NCBI RefSeq assembly: GCF_016107625.1 | Contig: NZ_JABASV010000004.1 | Span: forward strand, 329,414 to 393,413 | Source: Vreelandella alkaliphila | Lineage (GTDB): Bacteria; Pseudomonadota; Gammaproteobacteria; Pseudomonadales; Halomonadaceae | DNA length: 64,000 nucleotides | Direction: 5' to 3' | Shown: one piece after another, positions 18,001-27,369 of the stretch | Position numbering within the stretch: the stretch's first letter is position 1 | Layout: every line of letters starts with the position of its first letter | Position numbers and translations under genes: made by a program | The notes under the pieces: model-generated | Told to the model about the DNA's origin: nothing | Databases searched by the model: none | Seen by the model: the letters and a program-made list of their open reading frames with translations, nothing else

Positions 18001-18213
18001 ATGGTGCTGGTAATGCTGCCAAGGGTCGATACCGGCCTTGGCCACATCTGGATACGCAGCCAGGTACCACTGGGCATCAAAGACATCGTTATCAAGGAAC
18101 TCATTATTAAGCCCTTGGTTAAGCCCTCCCTTAGAAGCACTTTTAAGGGGGGCACTGGCAAGTGATTTACCGGTATTTGCCTTACGTAACCACTTAGCTA
18201 AAAAAGAGAGCAT
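15079..18213 (-). CDS. Bifunctional glycosyltransferase: GT2 plus GT4, with WYLxxYPDVA modules
   Basis: 1,044 residues. Order: a WYLAAYPDVA...HYQHHGKAEGRLP module (45-80); a helical region (90-250); a low-complexity linker; GT2 domain (about 283-500: HVSVIIPLYNAERT, IIVVDDASPDSS, THDSDDW); a repeat-encoded GLRQ linker (519-531); two more WY modules (570-640: GWYLTRYIDLQQT and GYMRRYPEVAETN); and a GT4 domain (656-1030) with QESFGRTVLEAMAAARPVVA as its E-x7-E segment. Probably adds two successive sugars. Ten nt before the next gene, 28 nt after ugd. Confidence 0.85.
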   Translation of the reverse strand: MLSFLAKWLRKANTGKSLASAPLKSASKGGLNQGLNNEFLDNDVFDAQWYLAAYPDVAKAGIDPWQHYQHHGKAEGRLPCRNQAIGWGHALWRGAEAVVLPRLQRLLTANNATPLERLTARWELARWYAWQANWSAVLEVLLPEGKLPNFGFAGPALLVVDACCQQSDDSSQCKSALAQALVFLEAHYPGHADTALAKANAFSLSKERLTPDTDLERLAVINRYFQAQGLQPITLADPEQLLHLYNLAPDYSDTDFGGGLSSGSGATPHHLPHTTHPSPFTPHVSVIIPLYNAERTITMALTSLFCQRDVRLEIIVVDDASPDSSVAKVEQLQNSLPPNIELVLLRHSHNQGAYAARNTGMAAATAPFITTHDSDDWSHPQKLSLQCRALMEQPTIKACLSHWVRVTPELMFHRWRLDEYGWVYPNMSSLMFRREVFEALGYWDGVKVNADTEWRWRVEAAFGAGSVNDVLPCIPLSFGLADSGSLSQHASSHLVSQFTGDRFRYMQVAGRWHQSAQELKQGLRQGLRQGLNMPIAPTERLFTAPAGMLRETAPPNPPPSEFELVSESGLLDAGWYLTRYIDLQQTPVEPLSHYMESGAGEGRDPGPGFSTSGYMRRYPEVAETNLNPLAHFLSVGQAKGYQPLPEWQGKRTFANRPTVMLCAHQAGSTLFGAERSLLDVLDAMGELRWNVVVTLPEASNVAYEQALLTRCRALVVMPYGWWQVGKQADQTTVAQFEALLSRYNVKALHGNTAVLHEPYLAAKRAGIPSLVHVRELPAFDESLCALLGATPNELVNHVHQLADVVIVNSQCVAEAFSLPGSSAHLAIVPNTIDMLPLLALPDVGFTQKSGVRVGMLSSNVAKKGLKDVEAMAGHLFTLAPRVEVVLFGAQTPAIDDLLRRQTQGKAPTNIRFAGYVENPEAALAQLDIVVNLSRFQESFGRTVLEAMAAARPVVAYDWGALGELVVAAENGDATTGILVPFGDSLMAAQQVAMLTNDPDQCRQLGQSARHRAQACFSAAELRKALANAYALIQRDEFSDLVSND
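16627..16662. repeat. 12-bp tandem repeat in a glycosyltransferase linker
   Basis: Three head-to-tail copies of CTGTCTCAACCC (the third with two changes). The multiple of three keeps the frame and encodes repeated Gly-Leu-Arg-Gln between the GT2 domain and the following WY modules. Copy number could change without frameshift, altering linker length. Confidence 0.8.
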
Positions 18214-18241
18214 GGCAACCTATTATCAAAACACACTAAGC

Positions 18242-19408
18242 TTAATCGCTGCCGAACAGGTCACGGGTATATACTTTATCCGCTACATCCTGCAGCTCAT
18301 CCACCATGCGGTTCGCCAAAATCACATCGGCTTTTTGTTTAAACACATCTAAATCGCGCATTACTTCAGAATTGAAGAACTCATCTGCATCAAGCGCCGG
18401 CTCATAGACCACCACTTCAATACCCCTAGCCTTTAATCGCTTCATCACACCCTGCATAGCGCTGGCACGAAAGTTATCAGAGCCAGTTTTCATAATCAGC
18501 CGGTACACGCCCACCACTTCTGGGTTTCGGCGCATAACGGATTTTGCGATAAAATCTTTACGGGTACGATTTGCCTCAACAATAGCTTGAATTATGTTGC
18601 TAGGCACATCTTGATAATTGGCCAGCAACTGCTTGGTATCTTTCGGCAAACAATAGCCGCCATAACCAAAACTTGGGTTGTTGTAGTGTTTACCAATGCG
18701 CGGATCCAAGCCCACACCCTCAATAATCTGCTTAGCATTCAACCCATGCGATTCCGCATAGGTATCCAGCTCATTAAAGTACGCCACGCGCATCGCTAAA
18801 TAAGTATTAGCAAACAGCTTGATGGCCTCAGCTTCCGTGCTGTTAGTCAGCAGAACATCAATATCTTTCTTAACCGCCCCTTGCTTTAGTAGCTCGGCGA
18901 AGACCGCTGCACGCTCGGAACGCTCACCCACAATAATTCGCGAAGGATAGAGGTTATCGTGCAGGGCCTTTCCTTCACGTAAGAACTCTGGAGAAAACAA
19001 CAGGTTTTGTGTGTTAAAACGTTCGGCGGCTTCCGCGGTATAACCGACAGGCACGGTAGATTTAATAACCATCACCGCATCAGGGTTAATACGCATTACC
19101 TGAGTAATCACCGCCTCAACGCTTTTGGTATTGAAGTAGTTGGTTTCTGGATCGTAGTCGGTCGGGGTAGCAATAATGACAAAATCCGCCCCTTGGTAAG
19201 CGGCCTCGGCATCCAGGGTTGCCGTAAAGTGCAAGTCCTCCCTCTCAAGAAACGCTGTCACCTCAGCATCCTCAATCGGAGAAACACGGTTATTTAGCTT
19301 TTCGACCTTTTCAGGAACGATATCAACGGCCACCACCTCGTTGTGCTGAGCCAATAACATCGCGTTTGAAAGACCCACGTAGCCCGTGCCAGCGACTGCA
19401 ATTTTCAT
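18242..19408 (-). CDS. ugd: UDP-glucose 6-dehydrogenase
   Basis: 388 residues, the same length as E. coli Ugd. Oxidises UDP-glucose twice with NAD+ to UDP-glucuronate. N-terminal NAD-binding [20 protein letters not shown], then STVPVGYT and FSPEFLREG. The catalytic cysteine lies in [11 protein letters not shown] at about residue 250-260. The C-terminal UDP-binding domain has [20 protein letters not shown] precedes the ATG. It uses the UDP-glucose made by GalU and supplies uronic acid, consistent with an acidic polymer and with the heparinase-type proteins elsewhere in the locus. Confidence 0.95.
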   Translation of the reverse strand: MKIAVAGTGYVGLSNAMLLAQHNEVVAVDIVPEKVEKLNNRVSPIEDAEVTAFLEREDLHFTATLDAEAAYQGADFVIIATPTDYDPETNYFNTKSVEAVITQVMRINPDAVMVIKSTVPVGYTAEAAERFNTQNLLFSPEFLREGKALHDNLYPSRIIVGERSERAAVFAELLKQGAVKKDIDVLLTNSTEAEAIKLFANTYLAMRVAYFNELDTYAESHGLNAKQIIEGVGLDPRIGKHYNNPSFGYGGYCLPKDTKQLLANYQDVPSNIIQAIVEANRTRKDFIAKSVMRRNPEVVGVYRLIMKTGSDNFRASAMQGVMKRLKARGIEVVVYEPALDADEFFNSEVMRDLDVFKQKADVILANRMVDELQDVADKVYTRDLFGSD

Positions 19409-19480
19409 CCACCCTCACCTAAAGTCGTTACATACGATGCCAGACTATTGATTTAAAACGCTTAACTAAAAACCGTCAGG

Positions 19481-20824
19481 TTAGCCAGTGGGTAACGCTT
19501 TGGCAATATGCTCTGCACACCATTTCGCCAACTGCGCATCACCCGCTTCTACCATCACGCGAATCAACGGCTCAGTGCCAGATTTACGTAGCAGCACACG
19601 GCCATTGGTAGCGAGCTTATCTTCAGCCTCGGTAAGCGCTTTCTTAACCGGCACACTTTCAAGTGGGTCTTCGTTTTTACTGGCTTTAAAACGCACGTTA
19701 ACCAACACCTGGGGCAGCTTGCTCATGCCTTGTTTAGCCACATAAAGCGTCGTGCCCTGGTTGAGCAATGAAGTCAGCACGCGCAGGGAAGCAATCACCG
19801 CATCTCCCGTAGAGGCATGGTCCAGGCTCAGCAAATGGCCAGAGCCTTCCCCGCCTAAGCGCCAACCTGTATTTTTTAGCTGCTCCATCACGTAGCGGTC
19901 GCCTACTTTTGCGCGCACAAAAGGCACTTCAATCGCAGCCAATGCTTGCTCAAGCCCCAGGTTGCTCATCTGGGTGCCAACAATGCCGCCCGTATAACCA
20001 GCATCTTTGGCATCTTTCGCCAACAAAAATAGCAGCTCATCGCCATCAACGACGGCCCCTGTGTGATCAACCATCATCAGACGATCGGCATCACCATCCA
20101 ACGCGATACCAAGGTCGGCTTCGTGCTCTAATACGGCTGTGCACAGGCTGCGCATAGAGGTCGCACCACAGTTCGCATTAATGTTCACACCGTTAGGCTG
20201 GTCATGAATGCTAACAACCTCAGCACCTAACTCTTTGTAAACAGCAGGCGCTACTTTGTAGCCAGCACCATTCGCGCTATCCACTACAATTTTCAGCCCG
20301 CTCAAGCTTAATGTGCTGGGCAGCACGGCTTTGCAGTATTCGATATAACGGCCAGCCGCATCGTCTACACGGCGCGCTTTACCCAATGCTTCTGAACCTA
20401 CACACTCCATACCGCCTTCCAGGGCAATATGGAGCTTATTTTCAATTTCCTGCTCTTGGGCATCAGTTAGCTTATAGCCCCCTTGCCCAAATATTTTGAT
20501 ACCGTTGTCGTCAAACGGGTTATGAGAAGCGCTGATGACTACCCCGGCATCTGCACGGAAGGTAGAAGTAAGGTACGCTACACCCGGTGTAGGCAGAGGC
20601 CCAACCAGCGCCACATTAACACCCGCCGCTGAAAAGCCCGCTTCTAACGCAGACTCCAACATGTAGCCACTGGCCCGGGTATCTTTGCCAATCAACACTT
20701 CTTTAATACCTTCCGCCCCCAGCACTTTGCCAGCGGCCCAACCCAACTTCATTGCAAAGTCCGGGGTCATGGGGAATTCGCCAACACGGCCACGAACGCC
20801 ATCGGTGCCAAAATATTTACGCAT
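19481..20824 (-). CDS. glmM: Phosphoglucosamine mutase
   Basis: 447 residues, close to the usual 445. Converts glucosamine-6-phosphate to glucosamine-1-phosphate for UDP-GlcNAc. Starts [20 protein letters not shown], the GlmM signature; active-site phosphoserine in [18 protein letters not shown]; metal loop [14 protein letters not shown]-terminal [24 protein letters not shown] gives a good RBS. An essential peptidoglycan gene, here inside the polysaccharide locus and downstream of glmS, from which it is separated by a tandem array of palindromic repeats. UDP-GlcNAc is also the substrate of WecB encoded further right. Confidence 0.97.
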   Translation of the reverse strand: MRKYFGTDGVRGRVGEFPMTPDFAMKLGWAAGKVLGAEGIKEVLIGKDTRASGYMLESALEAGFSAAGVNVALVGPLPTPGVAYLTSTFRADAGVVISASHNPFDDNGIKIFGQGGYKLTDAQEQEIENKLHIALEGGMECVGSEALGKARRVDDAAGRYIEYCKAVLPSTLSLSGLKIVVDSANGAGYKVAPAVYKELGAEVVSIHDQPNGVNINANCGATSMRSLCTAVLEHEADLGIALDGDADRLMMVDHTGAVVDGDELLFLLAKDAKDAGYTGGIVGTQMSNLGLEQALAAIEVPFVRAKVGDRYVMEQLKNTGWRLGGEGSGHLLSLDHASTGDAVIASLRVLTSLLNQGTTLYVAKQGMSKLPQVLVNVRFKASKNEDPLESVPVKKALTEAEDKLATNGRVLLRKSGTEPLIRVMVEAGDAQLAKWCAEHIAKALPTG

Positions 20825-20879
20825 GTCAAAACCTGAATAGTGAGTGGTGAATAATGAAAAGTGAATGGTGAGCCCCCCC

Positions 20880-21339
20880 GCGGGTGCGCTGACGCTTACG
20901 CCGCGCTACAAAACCTGTGCATTCAATACGTTTGTAGCGCGGTGTAACGAATCTCGCGAGGAACAAGCCAATGAGGCACCCTCAGCGGCAGCCCGACGTG
21001 AAAGACGGCAGAACAACGCTCAACGGCACTAAATCCCGCCACACCCAGCTCTACCACGCGGGTGCGCTGACGCTTACGCCGCGCTACAAAACCTGTGCAT
21101 TCAATACGTTTGTAGCGCGGTGTAACGAATCTCGCGAGGAACAAGCCAATGAGGCACCCTCAGCAGCGGCCCGACGCGAAAGACGGCAGAACAACGCTCA
21201 ACGGCACCAAATCCCGCCACACCCAGCTCTACCACGCGGGTGCGCTGACGCTTACGCCGCGCTACAAAACCTGTGCATTCAATACGTTTGTAGCGCGGTG
21301 TAACGAATCTCGCGAGGAACGAGCGAATGAGGCACCCGC
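20880..21339. repeat. Tandem array of family A palindromic repeat (three copies, 178-bp period)
   Basis: Fills most of the 0.5-kb spacer between glmS and glmM. Three nearly identical copies begin with GCGGGTGCGCTGACGCTTAC at 20880, 21058 and 21236, an exact 178-bp period. Each has TTACGCCGCGCTACAAA facing TTTGTAGCGCGGTGTAA, then CTCGCGAGGAAC. Between copies is a 70-80-bp connector (GACGGCAGAACAACGCTCAA and flanks). The last copy ends GCACCCGC, restoring the outer inverted repeat. The open frames across it in both directions are repeat artefacts. Just left of it, up to the glmM start, is a GTGAATGGTGAA-type simple sequence. Confidence 0.92.
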
Positions 21340-21363
21340 GAAGGCGGCGAAGCCGCCCCTGGA

Positions 21364-23211
21364 TTACTCCACGGTGACGCTTTTCGCCAAGTTACGGGGC
21401 TTGTCTACATCCGTGCCCTTAACCAGCGCTACGTGGTAAGACAACAGTTGCAGTGCTACCACGTGCAACACGGGCGAAAGCAGGCCGTAGTGTTCTGGCA
21501 TCACCAGTACATTAACGCCTTCACTCGGCTTAACAGCGCTACCACCATCAGCAAACACATAAAGCTGACCGCCACGGGCGCTCACTTCTTGCATGTTAGC
21601 TTTTAGCTTTTCAAGCAGCTCATCATTAGGCGCCACCACCACCACTGGCATGTCTGCATCAACTAATGCTAGCGGGCCATGCTTCAGTTCCCCAGCAGGG
21701 TAAGCTTCTGCGTGGATATAGGAGATTTCTTTCAGCTTCAGCGCACCTTCCAACGCAATCGGGAAGTGGCGGCCACGGCCTAAGAACAGCGCATGATGCT
21801 TATTGGCAAAATGCTTCGACCACGCCTTGATGCTTGGCTCTAGCGCCAGCACTTTTTCGACCGCGATGGGCAAGTGGCGCAGCTCATCCAAATAGGCTTT
21901 TTCATCTGCTTCATCTAGCCGCTGATTCGCTTTTGCCAACAACAGCGTAAGCAAAAATAGTGCGCTGAGCTGAGTGGTGAAGGCTTTCGTAGAGGCAACA
22001 CCAATTTCCGGACCAGCACGGGTAATAAAGCGCAACAGCGTTTCGCGCACAATGGCAGATTCAGGTACGTTGCAAATCGCCAATGTATGGGTGTGCCCCA
22101 TTGATTTAGCGTGCTGCAACGCGGCGAGGGTATCAGCGGTTTCGCCCGACTGAGAAATAACCACGACGAGCTGATTAGGATTCGCTACGCTGTGGCGATA
22201 ACGGTACTCACTAGCAATTTCAACATGGCACGCAATACCGGCGACTTGCTCAATCCAGTACTTAGCCGTCATACCCGCATAGCTAGACGTACCACAGGCC
22301 AGAATCAATACGGAATCTACCTGCTCAAAAACGCCTTGCGCTTCTGCGCCAAAAATACCCGGCTGCAGTTGACCTGCACCGCTCAGCATTTCCAGCGTGT
22401 TACCCAATGCCTGGGGCTGCTCAAACATCTCTTTTTGCATGTAGTGATTAAACTCGCCTAGCTCAACTGCATTCGCAGAAAGGCTAGAGGTAATCACTTC
22501 CCGCTGAGCGGGCTGGCCAAGCGCATCAACCAACGTGATCGAGTCACGCGTTAAGCGCGCGACATCACCATTTTCCAGGTACATCATACGCTGAGTGACA
22601 GACAGCAGCGCCGAGGCATCTGAAGCGGCATAGTGGCCGTCATCAGCAATACCTAACATCAGCGGCGAACCTTCACGAGCCACCACTAAGCAATCCGGCT
22701 CTTCTTCGCTTACCACTGCCAGAGCAAAAGCGCCTTGCAATTGCGCCACAGCACAACGCACTGCAGAAAAAAGATTTTCCGCTGGTTCGCCAATTTCGCC
22801 TTTAAAGCAGGCTTGAATGAGGTGCGCAATGGTTTCAGTGTCGGTGTCTGAAGTGAACTCGTACCCTAACCCCTGAAGCTTTTCACGGAGGGTTTCATAG
22901 TTTTCAATGATGCCATTGTGCACAACGGCTAACCCGCTAGAAATATGCGGATGAGCGTTACGTTCAGCAGGAACACCGTGCGTTGCCCAACGGGTGTGCG
23001 CTATGCCCACATTACCCACTGCCCCCTTCTCTGCAACGCGGGCTTCCAGTTCAGACACGCGGCCTTTAGCACGGGCGCGCACCAAAGTTCCGGATGCATC
23101 TAGCACGGCTAACCCAGCAGAGTCATAGCCGCGGTATTCAAGCACTTTCAAGCCTGACAGCAAAAACGGGGTACATTCCATTGCGCCAATGGCGCCGACG
23201 ATTCCGCACAT
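21364..23211 (-). CDS. glmS: Glutamine--fructose-6-phosphate aminotransferase (isomerizing)
   Basis: 615 residues. Makes glucosamine-6-phosphate from fructose-6-phosphate and glutamine. I start at the ATG giving MCGIVGAIG because the cysteine must be residue 2 for the Ntn-type glutaminase after Met removal; AAAGGA lies 6 nt upstream. Glutaminase domain 1-235 ([31 protein letters not shown]), then two SIS domains ([18 protein letters not shown] and [19 protein letters not shown]). It ends [13 protein letters not shown], the canonical C-terminus. First step of hexosamine supply; the spacer upstream (right) is repeat-rich. Confidence 0.97.
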   Translation of the reverse strand: MCGIVGAIGAMECTPFLLSGLKVLEYRGYDSAGLAVLDASGTLVRARAKGRVSELEARVAEKGAVGNVGIAHTRWATHGVPAERNAHPHISSGLAVVHNGIIENYETLREKLQGLGYEFTSDTDTETIAHLIQACFKGEIGEPAENLFSAVRCAVAQLQGAFALAVVSEEEPDCLVVAREGSPLMLGIADDGHYAASDASALLSVTQRMMYLENGDVARLTRDSITLVDALGQPAQREVITSSLSANAVELGEFNHYMQKEMFEQPQALGNTLEMLSGAGQLQPGIFGAEAQGVFEQVDSVLILACGTSSYAGMTAKYWIEQVAGIACHVEIASEYRYRHSVANPNQLVVVISQSGETADTLAALQHAKSMGHTHTLAICNVPESAIVRETLLRFITRAGPEIGVASTKAFTTQLSALFLLTLLLAKANQRLDEADEKAYLDELRHLPIAVEKVLALEPSIKAWSKHFANKHHALFLGRGRHFPIALEGALKLKEISYIHAEAYPAGELKHGPLALVDADMPVVVVAPNDELLEKLKANMQEVSARGGQLYVFADGGSAVKPSEGVNVLVMPEHYGLLSPVLHVVALQLLSYHVALVKGTDVDKPRNLAKSVTVE

Positions 23212-23260
23212 ACTCAATCCTTTAATAACGACTTATAACGACGATGGCTTTCACTCGCAT

Positions 23261-23578
23261 GCAAAGAGCCATGTGCAAAGAACCATTTGCAAAAAACGAC
23301 TAGCAAAAGGCCATTTGCAAAGGACTGTTTACAAAGATCCATCACAAAGACCAGCCTCAAAGACCATTCACAAAAAACAGTCACAAAAATCAGCGGCAGA
23401 AGACCGATCACAAGAGACCAATCATTGCCTGTATAAAGACCGTTCATGGAAAGCATCCCATGAACAGCCTCTTAAAGGGGAGCATCTTACACTCCCCATG
23501 GCTCAGCCTTCAAAGCATGTCCTTCAAAACATGGCCTTCAAAACATGGCCTTCAAAACATGCCCTTCAAAACATGCCC
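23261..23578. repeat. Degenerate 13/14-bp minisatellite filling the glmS-cysQ spacer
   Basis: The 368-bp spacer between cysQ and glmS is built of short repeats and I see no gene in it. In the first block the core GCAAAGANCC or ACAAAGANCC recurs at 23261, 23275, 23289, 23303, 23317 and 23331 (14-bp steps), then 23344, 23357, 23370, 23383 and 23396 (13-bp steps), then 23410. In the second block ATGGCCTTCAAAAC or a one-base variant repeats four times at exactly 14 bp from 23517, ending two bases before the cysQ stop codon. Open frames across it on both strands are composition artefacts. Confidence 0.85.
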
Positions 23579-23579
23579 T

Positions 23580-24350
23580 TTACGCATTTCCCCAAACAAT
23601 AAAATATGGGTTGAGCTTTTCGCTAGGGTTGGCATAGCTAAGCGGCTCGCCTTCTAGCGTTTCAACCCGGCCACCCGCTTGAAGCACGACCGCATGAGCG
23701 GCGCCGGTGTCCCAAAGGCAGGTAGGGCCTAAGCGGGGGTAAGCATCGGCCTTTCCTTCTGCGATTAAGCATAGTTTAAGCGAACTGCCCATGGGCAGCA
23801 TTTCGTGCTTGCCTAGTTTTTCAAGCCATGCTGCCAAGTCAGGGCTGGGGTGCGAGCGACTACCCACGACACGCCAAGCAGAAGCAGCCTCCGGTTTGCC
23901 CGCAACACAAATTTCATGGCGCTCGCCACTCGCTTCCACCTTGAATGCACCTAAACCCTCAGCGGCAACATAAGCGGTTTCAAGCGCCGGAGCGGTAACA
24001 ACGCCCAACACGGGTTTGCCGTTTTCAATCAGCGCAATATTAACGGTGAACTCGCCGTTACGCTTGATAAACTCTTTTGTGCCATCAAGCGGGTCTACCA
24101 GCCAATAGCGACCATTGCTATCTACCCCGGCAAAGCCTTCTGCATCTTCTTCAGAGAGTATTGGCAACTGCACTGGAAGACTTTGCAGGCCACGCATAAT
24201 CACATGATGGGCAGCTTGATCCGCTTCAGTTAATGGGCTTTTGTCTTCTTTTTCTTCCACGCTAAATTCGCGTGCATAAACCGCCATAATGGCATCGCCC
24301 GCTTCACGAGCAATACGTTCCACAGAATCCAATAACGCTTGATCAATCAT
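23580..24350 (-). CDS. cysQ: 3'(2'),5'-bisphosphate nucleotidase (PAP phosphatase)
   Basis: 256 residues, FIG/inositol-monophosphatase superfamily. Hydrolyses 3'-phosphoadenosine 5'-phosphate, the by-product of PAPS use, to AMP. Metal-binding motifs are present: SEEDAEGF, WLVDPLDGTKEFIKRNGEFTVN, and WDTGAAHAVVLQAGG; EADQAAHHVIM lies near the N-terminus. AAGGA precedes the ATG. Encoded 97 nt downstream of cysNC and co-oriented, so PAPS synthesis and PAP removal are in one unit. PAP builds up whenever sulfotransferases or PAPS reductase work, which suits a sulfated-polymer locus. Confidence 0.94.
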   Translation of the reverse strand: MIDQALLDSVERIAREAGDAIMAVYAREFSVEEKEDKSPLTEADQAAHHVIMRGLQSLPVQLPILSEEDAEGFAGVDSNGRYWLVDPLDGTKEFIKRNGEFTVNIALIENGKPVLGVVTAPALETAYVAAEGLGAFKVEASGERHEICVAGKPEAASAWRVVGSRSHPSPDLAAWLEKLGKHEMLPMGSSLKLCLIAEGKADAYPRLGPTCLWDTGAAHAVVLQAGGRVETLEGEPLSYANPSEKLNPYFIVWGNA

Positions 24351-24370
24351 CTTGTCATTTCCTTATGATT

Positions 24371-24405
24371 AAGCCACCAAACAGCGACTAGCTGCTTGGT
24401 GGCTT
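24371..24405 (-). terminator. Strong stem-loop between cysNC and cysQ (possible attenuator)
   Basis: AAGCCACCAA and TTGGTGGCTT pair perfectly. The inner bases extend the stem to about 15 bp with one G-T pair and a 5-nt loop. There is no U-run after it on the minus strand, so it is a weak candidate for intrinsic termination; mRNA stabilisation or partial attenuation between cysNC and cysQ is equally possible. Confidence 0.45.
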
Positions 24406-24447
24406 ATCAGTATTTACATTACACGTTTAACCTACACTGCGTGGAGA

Positions 24448-26352
24448 TCAGCTAATCAAGCCACGCTCCCGTAATGCCTTAATCACACTATCAGCCGCTT
24501 CTTCGGCACTCATTTCTGAAGTTTTCAGATGAATATCTGGTGACTCAGGTGCTTCATACGTTGAATCAATGCCCGTGAAGTTTTTCAGCTCACCGCGACG
24601 GGCCTTTTTATAAAGCCCCTTAGGATCCCGGGCCTCCACTACATCAAGCGGCGCATCTACAAAAATCTCGATGAACTCACCCGCTTCCAGCAAATCTCGC
24701 GCTAGTTGACGCTCGCTGCGGAAAGGCGAAATAAACGCGGACATAACGATCAACCCGGCATCAACCATCAGCTTGGCGGTTTCAGCTACACGGCGCACGT
24801 TTTCAACCCGATCAGCATCGGTAAAGCCTAAGTCACGGTTTAAACCATGACGAACGTTATCACCGTCCAGTAAGTAGGTATGCTGGCCCTGGGTAAATAG
24901 CTTTTTCTCAACCAAATTAGCGATCGTTGATTTACCAGCACCAGAAAGACCTGTGAACCACAGAACTGCGGGCTTCTGGCTCTTCGCCAACGCACGTGCC
25001 TGCTTATCAATATCCACATGTTGCATATGAATATTCTGGCTACGACGAAGGGCAAAATGCAGCATACCTGCACCCACCGTATTGTTCGTCATACGGTCAA
25101 TCAGGATGAAGCCACCGGTATCGTGGTTATCTTGATAAGCATCAAAAGCAACCGCACGGTTGAGGCTAATCGTGCAGATACCAATGCCGTTCAAATCAAG
25201 CTGCTTGCCAGCCGTGTGTTCCAGCGTATTAACGTTAACCTGATATTTAATATCGGTAACGGTCGCTGACACCATCTGGGTGCCTAGCTTCATTAGGTAG
25301 GGGCGGCCCGGCAGCAGCGGCGCCTCATGCATCCACACCAACGTTGTTTCGAACTGATCAGCCGTATGCGCAGGCTGCTCTACACCGGAAATGACATCAC
25401 CCCGGGAGATATCAATTTCATCTTCCAACAGTAGCGTTACCGACTGGCCTGCCACCGCCTCATCCAAGTCACCATCAAAGGTGTAGATGCGTGACACCGT
25501 ACTGGTTTTACCAGAAGGCTGAACACGGATCTGATCGCCAGGGCGAACAACACCGCTTGATACCATGCCACTGAAACCACGGAAATCCAGGTTAGGACGG
25601 TTAACCCACTGCACTGGCATCCGGAAGGGAGAACGCTGCAAATGCTCGGCATCTAGCTCTACGGTTTCCAAATAGCCCATCAGTGTAGTGCCGTGATACC
25701 AAGGCATGTGCGGGCTTGGCTCAATAACGTTATCGCCTTTTAATGCCGACATGGGGATAAACGTAATATTTTCCAAACCGAGCTGTTTGGCAAACGTACG
25801 GTACTCTTCAACGATTTGGTCAAAACGCGCTTTAGAGTAATCTACCAAGTCCATTTTATTGATGGCAACGACGACATGCCGCATGCCCATCAAAGACATT
25901 AAAAAACTGTGGCGACGAGTCTGTGTCAAAATGCCGTGGCGCGCATCAACCATCAAAATAGCAGCGTCTGCCGTGGAAGCACCGGTCACCATGTTACGGG
26001 TGTACTGCTCATGCCCAGGCGTATCAGCAACGATAAACTTGCGCTTTTCGGTGGAGAAAAAGCGATACGCTACATCGATAGTGATGCCTTGCTCGCGCTC
26101 TGCTGCCAAGCCATCAACCAGCAGCGCGAAGTCCATGTCGCCGCCCTGAGTACCGAACTTTTTAGAGTCAGCTTCAATAGCAGCCAACTGATCTTCAAAG
26201 AGCAGTTTAGATTCAAACAGCAAGCGGCCAATCAGGGTGCTTTTACCGTCATCGACACTGCCACAGGTAATAAAACGCAGCAGGCCTTTATGCTCGTGGG
26301 CCTTCAGGTAACCTTCGATGTCTTCGGCAATGAGTTCAGATGAATGCGACAT
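24448..26352 (-). CDS. cysN: Bifunctional sulfate adenylyltransferase subunit 1 / adenylylsulfate kinase (CysNC fusion)
   Basis: 634 residues. The N-terminal GTPase module (1-430) has [19 protein letters not shown] (P-loop), [17 protein letters not shown] (G3) and INKMDLVDY (G4), as in CysN. It drives ATP sulfurylase CysD to make APS. The C-terminal module (about 450-634) is APS kinase Cys[52 protein letters not shown], with [20 protein letters not shown]. The product is PAPS, the donor for sulfotransferases. Its start overlaps the cysD stop by one base (TAATG). NodQ-type fusions like this occur in sulfation loci but also in assimilation loci, so the role is not settled by this gene alone. 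Confidence 0.96.
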   Translation of the reverse strand: MSHSSELIAEDIEGYLKAHEHKGLLRFITCGSVDDGKSTLIGRLLFESKLLFEDQLAAIEADSKKFGTQGGDMDFALLVDGLAAEREQGITIDVAYRFFSTEKRKFIVADTPGHEQYTRNMVTGASTADAAILMVDARHGILTQTRRHSFLMSLMGMRHVVVAINKMDLVDYSKARFDQIVEEYRTFAKQLGLENITFIPMSALKGDNVIEPSPHMPWYHGTTLMGYLETVELDAEHLQRSPFRMPVQWVNRPNLDFRGFSGMVSSGVVRPGDQIRVQPSGKTSTVSRIYTFDGDLDEAVAGQSVTLLLEDEIDISRGDVISGVEQPAHTADQFETTLVWMHEAPLLPGRPYLMKLGTQMVSATVTDIKYQVNVNTLEHTAGKQLDLNGIGICTISLNRAVAFDAYQDNHDTGGFILIDRMTNNTVGAGMLHFALRRSQNIHMQHVDIDKQARALAKSQKPAVLWFTGLSGAGKSTIANLVEKKLFTQGQHTYLLDGDNVRHGLNRDLGFTDADRVENVRRVAETAKLMVDAGLIVMSAFISPFRSERQLARDLLEAGEFIEIFVDAPLDVVEARDPKGLYKKARRGELKNFTGIDSTYEAPESPDIHLKTSEMSAEEAADSVIKALRERGLIS

Positions 26353-27257
26353 TAGAAGTAACCCTCTTGCTTTTTCTTCTCCATGGAGGCAGCGCTATCG
26401 TGATCAATCACACGCCCCTGACGTTCTGACGTCTTGGTCAACAGCATTTCTTGAATGATGGCAGGAAGCGTATCGGCTTCAGACTCCACCGCCCCTGTTA
26501 GGGGGTAGCACCCAAGCGTACGGAAACGAACCTTGCGCATCATCGGGACTTCACCCGACTCCAGCGGCATGCGCTCATCGTCCACCATGATCAACGCACC
26601 ATCGCGTTCAACCACCGGGCGCTCTGCTGAGTAGTAAAGCGGCACAATGGGAATATTCTGCAGATGGATATACTGCCAGATATCCAGCTCGGTCCAGTTA
26701 GAGATGGGGAACACACGAATAGACTCTTTAGGGTTCTTACGCGTGTTGTACAGCTTCCACAGCTCAGGACGCTGATTTTTCGGGTCCCAACGGTGTTGAG
26801 CAGAGCGGAAAGAGAACACGCGCTCTTTGGCACGAGACTTCTCTTCATCACGACGAGCACCACCAAAGGCCGCATCGAACCCGTACTTATCAAGCGCTTG
26901 CTTCAGGCCTTCAGTTTTCATCACATCGGTGTGAATCGCCGAGCCGTGCGTAAACGGATTGATGTCTTTCTCGATCCCTTCCGGGTTAATATGCACCAGA
27001 AGATCCATGCCGATCTCTTCGGCCATTTTATCGCGGAATTCATACATCGCGCGGAACTTCCAACGCGTGTCTACGTGCAAGAGCGGAAACGGCGGTGGTC
27101 CAGGCGCAAACGCCTTACGTGCCAAGTGCAGCATAACCGCAGAATCTTTACCGACGGAATACAGCATGACTGGATTTTCAGCCTCGGCGACCACTTCGCG
27201 CATAATCTGAATACTTTCTGCTTCCAGACGCTGCAGATGGGTGAGTGATGTCATCAT
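26352..27257 (-). CDS. cysD: Sulfate adenylyltransferase subunit 2
   Basis: 301 residues, equal to the usual CysD length. ATP-sulfurylase catalytic subunit: N-type PP-loop ATP pyrophosphatase motif [19 protein letters not shown], then [38 protein letters not shown] and [15 protein letters not shown]. Ends [11 protein letters not shown], the conserved CysD C-terminus. Translationally coupled to cysNC. The upstream spacer of about 110 bp, before the HTH gene, probably carries the cysD promoter, though no clear box was found. Confidence 0.97.
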   Translation of the reverse strand: MMTSLTHLQRLEAESIQIMREVVAEAENPVMLYSVGKDSAVMLHLARKAFAPGPPPFPLLHVDTRWKFRAMYEFRDKMAEEIGMDLLVHINPEGIEKDINPFTHGSAIHTDVMKTEGLKQALDKYGFDAAFGGARRDEEKSRAKERVFSFRSAQHRWDPKNQRPELWKLYNTRKNPKESIRVFPISNWTELDIWQYIHLQNIPIVPLYYSAERPVVERDGALIMVDDERMPLESGEVPMMRKVRFRTLGCYPLTGAVESEADTLPAIIQEMLLTKTSERQGRVIDHDSAASMEKKKQEGYF

Positions 27258-27369
27258 CTATCCCAATGTTATATGAAAAAATCGTTCTCAAGTGGCCACT
27301 CGGGGCGCTGACTTAAAAACCCTTAACTTCAGCAATTTACGCAACTAGTGCGGCCCTATTAACACAGCC

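Noticed and set aside
20923..21439. Repeated open frames encoding near-identical peptides between glmM and glmS
   Set aside because: They are translations of the tandem family A palindromes; no RBS or protein-like composition.
23261..23578. CRISPR-like regular spacing
   Set aside because: Units of 13-14 bp are contiguous with no unique 30-nt spacers and no cas genes nearby; it is a minisatellite.
23189..23602. Open frame of about 137 codons on the plus strand across the glmS-cysQ spacer (and a hydrophobic one on the minus strand)
   Set aside because: It is made of 13/14-bp repeat units, overlaps the starts/ends of glmS and cysQ, has no RBS, and the peptide is low-complexity.
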